Assembly (NCBI GenBank): GCA_031257995.1
Contig: JAIRNN010000019.1
Location: 1-10,429 of the forward strand
Length of the DNA stretch: 10,429 nt
Direction of reading: 5' to 3'
Source of the DNA: Spirochaetaceae bacterium
GTDB lineage: Bacteria; Spirochaetota; Spirochaetia; Treponematales; Breznakiellaceae
The translations under genes were made by a program, and so were the position numbers. The notes beneath the pieces are model-generated. The model saw nothing but the letters and a program-made list of their open reading frames with translations, was not told where the DNA came from and made no database searches. Each line of letters starts with the position of its first letter. Position 1 is the first letter of the stretch. Of the stretch, positions 6,334 through 10,429 are shown in pieces.

Positions 6334-6745
6334 CTATTCCTGTGTTTTGACGAGGTTTGCCTTGGCGAGCCGCTGACGCAAACGGAGGACAGCGCTGCCG
6401 ACATTTTGCCGCAGTTCCGCCGGATTGTAAAGGGAGATCTGATCCCTGAGCGCGTTCTTGTACTCCGGTGGCAAGCCGGCGCGTTCGGAGAGCCTGACGA
6501 ACGGGCTCCTGGGTTCGTCGTAGACATTGATCTCTTTTGAGCCTGCCCTGGTTTTACTTTTGAGTTTTTGGGCGGGCATGAAGAAGTTGAGGAAAGAGCT
6601 TATAGACGGCGGCCGGGAGGGACTGCCCCTCAAGCCCTTCGAGCCTGTCGTAACCGGCGTATTCGCGGACAACGGCGCCGTTTTTTTACTTTACGAAACA
6701 GTTGTCGTTTTTCTTGTGGTCTCAGGTTTGCGCCGGGTCCGGGAT
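6334..6745 (-). pseudogene. Decayed integrase-type (DDE) transposase, C-terminal part
   Basis: Fragments in two frames of the - strand match the C-terminal end of an integrase-core transposase. One frame carries KKNDNCFV, then KNGAVVREYAGYDRLEGLEG up to AAVYKLF. The other carries FLNFFMPAQKLKSKTRAGSKE, then VYDEPRSPFVRL and LYNPAELRQNV to the stop. The first has an in-frame TAA (6686-6688) where the family has Q in FVEQKN, and a frameshift near 6620 separates the two frames. A second shift near 6725 leads to TRRKP, matching the family's FTRSRP region. The catalytic core upstream is absent. The family is recognised from its conserved end; the exact IS group was not determined. Confidence 0.7.
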
Positions 6746-6818
6746 TGCCGTCAATGAGCGTTGTTTCGGGCGCATGGCCCCATTATATGGGAAAAAGGAG
6801 CGTTAGTTCAGATGGGGG

Positions 6819-6903
6819 CGTTCCCCCTTCAGGGAATGGATAATGGAGAATGTGTCATTTTCAATTTTGAATTATCCGTTTTCCATTCCCCCGAAGGGAG
6901 ACG
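6819..6903. repeat. Inverted-repeat unit of about 85 bases
   Basis: The left arm 6819-6840 (ending CAGGGAATGGA) matches the reverse complement of 6882-6903 at about four of five positions. Inside, GGATAAT (6838-6844) also pairs with ATTATCC (6871-6877). The AT-rich centre (TCATTTTCAATTTTGAATT) resembles common dispersed palindromic repeats. It is non-coding. Confidence 0.45.
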
Positions 6904-6933
6904 ATGGGGGGCGTTGCGGGGGGCGAGCCCTCC

Positions 6934-6985
6934 GCAGAGGGGGATGCCGTAAGACCGCAGGCCTGGAGGCAGGGGGAGGCTTCCC
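6934..6985 (-). repeat. GC-rich dispersed repeat, copy B
   Basis: The reverse complement of this block matches 115-166 (see that entry). Its end overlaps a perfect hairpin, GCAGGGGGA (6969-6977) with TCCCCCTGC (6982-6990) around GGCT. No T-run follows on the + strand. Confidence 0.5.
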
Positions 6986-7013
6986 CCTGCATGATATTAT
7001 AGAAGGAAAGAGG

Positions 7014-7060
7014 AACCCCGAAGACGGCTGCTGTCTGGAAAACTGAGCCGTATCGGGGTT
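7014..7060. repeat. Long stem-loop upstream of the lipoprotein gene
   Basis: The left arm, AACCCCGAAGACGGCT (7014-7029), pairs with AGCCGTATCGGGGTT (7046-7060): 14 or more pairs interrupted by one small internal loop, with a 16-base loop. It lies about 50 bases upstream of the -10, so it is not in the predicted mRNA. It may be an operator, a terminator remnant of something lost, or another dispersed palindrome. Confidence 0.45.
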
Positions 7061-7107
7061 GTCAAGACAAGGAAAAGGGTAACGCTTTTTTCGCGCCTAG
7101 TCCTCTT

Positions 7108-7116
7108 TGTTATAAA
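7108..7116 (+). promoter_or_regulatory. Extended -10 promoter for the lipoprotein gene
   Basis: TGTTATAAA carries the TGn extension and a TATAAA hexamer. No clear -35 match lies upstream, only a T-run at 7086-7091. The predicted start near 7123 would give a leader of about 54 bases ending in the strong ribosome site AAGGAGG at 7164-7170. Confidence 0.45.
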
Positions 7117-7163
7117 TGGGGAAAATCCCAGGCTGTCCCGTGTGGAAGGGCTTATTTTATTTG

Positions 7164-7170
7164 AAGGAGG
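7164..7170 (+). promoter_or_regulatory. Strong Shine-Dalgarno pointing to an ATA codon
   Basis: AAGGAGG is followed after six bases by ATA (7177), not ATG. The first ATG is at 7204, 33 bases away, with only a T-rich stretch before it. The site therefore supports 7177 as the original start. Confidence 0.65.
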
Positions 7171-7176
7171 ACTTTT

Positions 7177-8466
7177 ATAAATAAAAAGTTCTTTCTTTTT
7201 GGAATGACCGTTCTTTTGAGCGTGTCATTATTTTTAATCGGTTGCCCGACGGAGCCCGAGGAGAAGACCGTTACAGTGACGGAGATGATCCATCTGGATG
7301 AGGCGGTCGCCTCAGAGGTGAACTTCCGGCCCTTTCTGGCGAATGACGGGAAACCTCTCGCTATCGGGGTTAGCTCGTCTTGCCTAGGTGCTGGTCTGAC
7401 GGTTCCCTACGGGAAGGCCGTCTACATTCTGGACGGAGCCGCGCTGACCCTTGGGGCTAACAATCTCGCGGTTGACGGCATCGTGTACGTGGGTAGCGGC
7501 GCGGGGCTGTCGGCTGCCAGTACCGGCAAGGTCAAGGTTCCGAAGGCCGGCGGGCACGTTTACGTGGTAAAGGGCGGGACGCTTTCCGTAAAGGACAAGC
7601 TTTCCGTGAGCGACGGCGCAACGGCTGAGGCGACGCTGCTGGGAACGGCAAAGGCCGGTTTCACAGCGGCATCGATGCTGACACTCGGCAGTACTGCCGC
7701 AGTAGCCGACATCAAGAATATCCTGGGGCTTCTCAGTGTGGGAATCGTGAACGCGGACGCTTCAACGGCGGTTGTCGCGTTACTGCCGGCAGCGGACTTT
7801 AAGACCCTCGTGTCCGCGTCGAAGCGGCTTTTGATTACCGCGAACGGGACGGAGACCGGACCCGCGCTCAGTGTTCCGGCGGGGCTTGCGCTTACCACTG
7901 GCGAAACACTCGGCACGGTAACCACGCTCACGTTGAACGGGACGCTTACTGCCGCCAGCGGGACGTTTGCCGGTCTTGCCACTGTCACCGGTACGGGTTT
8001 CCTCACAGCGGGCGCGGTGGGTGTTGCCAAAGCGCCGCTCATCATTGAGAGTGCCCTTATCGGGGCGAGCCTTGCCTCAACCGCCATCACCGACGATAAC
8101 CTGGTGATTCCAGCAGACGCCGTCCGCATTTTGACCGGCGCGGCGGCCCCGTCAGGGAACGTTACGGTGAACGGCGAACTTGAGGTGAGCGGCGCGGGCA
8201 GTCTCACGGTGGCTACGGGTAAGAACCTTGTGGTTGCGCCGGCCGGCACGCTGTCGGTGGGTAATGGTACCAACGACGTGATATTCAAGAAGGCGACCAT
8301 CGTTTCGGTAAGTACGGGCGTGGTTCTTGCCGGGTCGATCTGGACGGCTCCGTTTTTAGCGACCGATTATCTGATACTCGCGGAAGGTGGCTCGCTTACG
8401 ACTAAGGGTACCGGCAAGGCGACATTTGGCACGACATTGACGACGTTTGACGGCGCGGGTTCGTAG
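7177..8466 (+). CDS. Repetitive lipoprotein, N-terminal part before an amber codon
   Basis: From ATA 7177 the frame reads (I)NKKFFLFGMTVLLSVSLFLIGC: a typical lipoprotein signal peptide with basic n-region, hydrophobic core and lipobox, with the acylated cysteine at residue 23. Starting at ATG 7204 would lose the lysines and the ribosome site. The mature part is rich in Ala, Gly, Thr, Val and Ser, with short alternating-hydrophobic stretches such as VTVNGELEVSGAGSLTV that suggest a beta-solenoid-like surface protein. No enzyme motif is seen. The frame meets TAG at codon 430 and then continues unbroken for 176 codons (8467-8994). The gene may be a recent pseudogene or give a truncated lipoprotein. 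It resembles no family I can name; surface location is inferred from the signal. Confidence 0.75.
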   Translation: MNKKFFLFGMTVLLSVSLFLIGCPTEPEEKTVTVTEMIHLDEAVASEVNFRPFLANDGKPLAIGVSSSCLGAGLTVPYGKAVYILDGAALTLGANNLAVDGIVYVGSGAGLSAASTGKVKVPKAGGHVYVVKGGTLSVKDKLSVSDGATAEATLLGTAKAGFTAASMLTLGSTAAVADIKNILGLLSVGIVNADASTAVVALLPAADFKTLVSASKRLLITANGTETGPALSVPAGLALTTGETLGTVTTLTLNGTLTAASGTFAGLATVTGTGFLTAGAVGVAKAPLIIESALIGASLASTAITDDNLVIPADAVRILTGAAAPSGNVTVNGELEVSGAGSLTVATGKNLVVAPAGTLSVGNGTNDVIFKKATIVSVSTGVVLAGSIWTAPFLATDYLILAEGGSLTTKGTGKATFGTTLTTFDGAGS

Positions 8467-8997
8467 ACCGCTTCGGCAACCGGGGGCGCGGCGCAAGCCG
8501 GAGTGCCCGGGGTGAAGATCCTCGCCGATGCCAACGGCTCGGCCATCTCGTTGAACGCGGGCACAGGCGCCTGGACAGCGGCGACTCTGACGGCAGGGGG
8601 TGCCAGTCCCAAGATTACCCAGGCGGCAACCGCTGGCAGTAAGGTCACCATCGCGGTGAATACCACGATCGCGCTGGGCGGGACTAGCGCCGCCACTCTC
8701 GGCAGCATCGTCATTACCGGTCATGACTCCAACCCCGCCGAATTAGCATTTGCTGATACCGCTACGTCTGTCGTAACAACCGGCAACACGATGGCTGCTA
8801 CTCCGTTTGTATCCGCAGCCTCAATCGGCACCAAGACTTTTGCGGCGGGTAGCTCCGGCAAAGCGGCGGTTTACACCATTAACAGTAACGCTGCCGGTAC
8901 ATTCGCCGGTCTGAAAGGTGGTACGGATGGCTATGGGATAAAAGCCGGCGATGCTTCCAACACCGTTGCCATTAACAGCGCGGCGACTGTCGCCTAA
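8467..8997 (+). pseudogene. Severed C-terminal part of the repetitive lipoprotein
   Basis: This stretch continues in the frame of the upstream lipoprotein directly after the TAG, with the same Ala/Thr/Gly/Val-rich, strand-forming composition (TASATGGAAQAGVPG, then VNTTIALGGTSAATLGSIVITG) and a proper TAA at the end. The first internal start is GTG 8503, with no ribosome site, no signal peptide and no promoter. It therefore looks like the C-terminal third of one original 605-residue protein, cut off by a CAG-to-TAG type change. Readthrough of the amber codon would restore the full length. Confidence 0.7.
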
Positions 8998-9003
8998 TTC
9001 GGA

Positions 9004-9070
9004 ACGTGTCCCTCGGCGCACGTCGCTGCCGGGGTTTGGCGGGACGGGGAATGGCTCCGTCCCCGCCTAA
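9004..9070. repeat. Two consecutive hairpins after the lipoprotein gene
   Basis: ACGTG (9004-9008) pairs with the CACGT ending at 9023. A second stem follows: GTTTGGCGGG-ACGG (9034-9047) pairs with CCGTCCCCGCCTAAC (9057-9071) with one bulge and one mismatch, around a nine-base loop. The second could act as a terminator for the lipoprotein gene but is not followed by a T-run. It touches copy 2 of the dispersed repeat. Confidence 0.45.
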
Positions 9071-9155
9071 CGTGAGCTAAATGGTACAACTGCCAAACGG
9101 CAACCACTACGACACCTAAACAGTCCCCGCCCCAAGACACCGTGCCATTTAATTT
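9062..9155 (-). repeat. Dispersed repeat, copy 2
   Basis: On the - strand: TTAAATGGCAC, then GGACTGTTTAGGTGTCGT, then ACGTTAGGCG, the same order of blocks as at 4645-4732. Within it TAAATGGTAC (9079-9088) recurs in near form as TAAACGGTAC (9183-9192). This copy ends in the hairpin at 9034-9071. Confidence 0.45.
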
Positions 9156-9268
9156 ATTTTCTGCCAGACAAAGCCATCACACTAAACGGTACACCGACAC
9201 CCCAACACAGTAAACGTTGCCATTGACATAACGGCGATGATTCCGGTAGCATGGCGGACAGGAATAAT

Positions 9269-10363
9269 ATGCATACAAACGCCGTAAAACTCATTGGCGG
9301 AATAGCGCTGGCGGTGCTCTTTTTCGCAAACAATTTCGTGCTTTTTAATTTGACGTATGTATTTACGTTTCTCGCCATGACATTATATGTCTTGCTGAAA
9401 AAAAAGGCCGGAAAAACAAAGATACTGTTTTCGGCGATATATTTAATGATTATGGTCTTTCAGGTGGTGTATAACTCATCGGTGATGTCCTCTGAAAAGA
9501 ACAGCCCGTTTAATTCCGTGCTGTCCAGAGTGGTCGGAACCATATTTGTTCTTGCGCCGTTTTTAGTGAACAGAATATTTTCAAAAAATAAAAAATCGTT
9601 CCTGCCTTCGGTTCAGGATATAACGGTATTTACTTTTAACGAAGTGGTTGGAAACATCCATAAAATAAAAAGAATAATGGAAAAAGGGCGGGCAAGTTTA
9701 TCAAAAGACAACATTGACGAATTGTTAAAGGATATGCCTCATCATGACTCTTTTCGCTATATCAACAAGGGTAGCCTTACCAAAGCATATTTTGATTTGG
9801 CCTATCAAACAATGGACGATGAACATATTTACCTTGTCATTTCCAACACAGGAAGCCCCGCCAGTGAAATTATCTCAATGTTTACGGGAAAACAGTACAA
9901 TCATGCGTCAATATCGTTTGACAGAACATTAAAGACCATTGTAAGTTACAACGGCGGGGAACGAATATATCCGCCCGGCTTAAACATGGAAATACTAAAC
10001 TATTTTAATAAGAAACCGGATGCGTCAATCATTGTGTACAGTTTGCCGGTACCGGCTGAGAAAAAACAAAAAATCATTGACAAAATAAACGAGATAAACA
10101 AACAAGGAAACGCCTATAATTTACTGGGGCTCGTATTCAAATTTTCATTCAAGCCCAATATCATGTTTTGTTCACAATTTGTATACCGGATGTTAAAAGA
10201 TGCCGGTTTGCATTATTTTGAGAAAAAAGACGGGCAGGTAAAACCCGTGGATTTAATAGAACTCGACTATTACCGGAAATTGAACTATGAGTACGAGATA
10301 AAGTTTAATGAAAGGCAGTCGGTAATTCCTAGCGCAACTCAAATAATACCTCTTTTGGTGTAA
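9269..10363 (+). CDS. Membrane protein with permuted NlpC/P60-like domain
   Basis: A 364-residue protein. ATG 9269 is chosen because AGGA lies five bases before it; an in-frame ATG at 9251 has no site. About four hydrophobic segments fill residues 5-104 (the first two nearly continuous, then one near 52-68 and one near 88-104). A basic, helical linker follows. Residues about 185-345 resemble the permuted papain-fold (YiiX-like NlpC/P60) group: IYLVISNTGSPASEIISMFT, then YNHASIS with the candidate catalytic H212, and FCSQFVYRML with the candidate C301. The His-before-Cys order is the mark of the permuted group. Such domains cut or transfer amide or thioester bonds; the substrate here is unknown. 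The gene is clearly AT-richer than everything else in the window, with Ile/Lys/Asn-rich codons, suggesting acquisition. No neighbour shares its strand closely. Confidence 0.75.
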   Translation: MHTNAVKLIGGIALAVLFFANNFVLFNLTYVFTFLAMTLYVLLKKKAGKTKILFSAIYLMIMVFQVVYNSSVMSSEKNSPFNSVLSRVVGTIFVLAPFLVNRIFSKNKKSFLPSVQDITVFTFNEVVGNIHKIKRIMEKGRASLSKDNIDELLKDMPHHDSFRYINKGSLTKAYFDLAYQTMDDEHIYLVISNTGSPASEIISMFTGKQYNHASISFDRTLKTIVSYNGGERIYPPGLNMEILNYFNKKPDASIIVYSLPVPAEKKQKIIDKINEINKQGNAYNLLGLVFKFSFKPNIMFCSQFVYRMLKDAGLHYFEKKDGQVKPVDLIELDYYRKLNYEYEIKFNERQSVIPSATQIIPLLV

Positions 10364-10429
10364 AAAAGTCAAGTGTCTTTCGAGGTCTTTCATTTAATTT
10401 TCTTGCTATTTGTGAAATTGAGCGTTGGT

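Larger units (their letters stand above)
6761..7107. other. Non-coding, repeat-dense stretch
   Basis: No gene is seen between the transposase remnant and the promoter of the lipoprotein gene. It holds an inverted-repeat unit (6819-6903), copy B of a GC-rich repeat (6934-6985) with a nine-pair hairpin, and a long stem-loop (7014-7060). Short frames here have no coding character. Confidence 0.6.

Noticed and set aside
7560..8300. 246-codon - frame opposite the lipoprotein gene
   Set aside because: It mirrors the repetitive Ala/Val/Thr composition of the + strand gene, which has a signal peptide, lipobox and ribosome site.
8464..8466. Amber codon read as pyrrolysine
   Set aside because: No pyl gene or downstream signal is in the window, and the context suggests a mutated glutamine codon; ordinary inactivation is simpler.
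9034..9071. Integron attC-like words GTTTGGC and GCCTAAC
   Set aside because: The two core-like words are in the opposite order to an attC site (which runs RYYYAAC to GTTRRRY), and no properly spaced partner was found nearby. They simply form a hairpin.
9223..9228. TTGACA before the AT-rich membrane protein gene
   Set aside because: The position 17 bases downstream reads GTAGCA, not a -10 element, so a promoter cannot be supported.

Overview
The window looks like a chromosomal segment of a spirochaete, most likely from the termite-gut Treponema group. The grounds are the protein sequences, a spirochaete-style lipoprotein and the mix of moderately GC-rich genes with many small dispersed repeats. 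The lineage is inferred from reading, not from a search.

Left part (1-4294, + strand): a short leader with a repeat relic and a good sigma70-type promoter leads into infC-rpmI-rplT (IF3, L35, L20). Three further genes follow on the same strand with little spacing: a ZapB-like coiled-coil protein with a long acidic tail, a protein that joins an N-terminal ZapA domain to a complete class I mannose-6-phosphate isomerase (ManA), and a YaiI/YqxD (DUF188) protein. infC has no ATG/GTG/TTG at its true start. It begins with CTG behind a perfect Shine-Dalgarno, as expected for a gene whose product discriminates against non-canonical starts. The neighbouring ZapB-like and ZapA parts look like a cell-division pair, with ManA fused onto one partner.

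Middle (4295-6127): a 546-base non-coding stretch holds a possible MITE, a nested hairpin, a dispersed-repeat copy and a terminator. It separates the operon from a convergent aroA (EPSP synthase) on the - strand. AroA is complete but lacks two basic residues usually found in the active site. Its promoter lies so close to the ATG that the mRNA may be leaderless.

Right part (6128-9268): a repeat-rich zone. It contains a decayed integrase-type transposase (- strand), several inverted repeats, and a long repetitive lipoprotein gene with two apparent lesions: an ATA codon where the start should be and an in-frame amber codon at codon 430.

End (9269-10363): an AT-rich gene for a four-segment membrane protein with a C-terminal permuted NlpC/P60-like (papain-fold) domain. 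Its base composition differs clearly from the rest of the window and suggests acquisition. No tRNA, rRNA or CRISPR array was seen.

Most notable: the ZapB-like / ZapA-ManA arrangement, the unusual start codons, the amber-interrupted lipoprotein and the atypical EPSP synthase.
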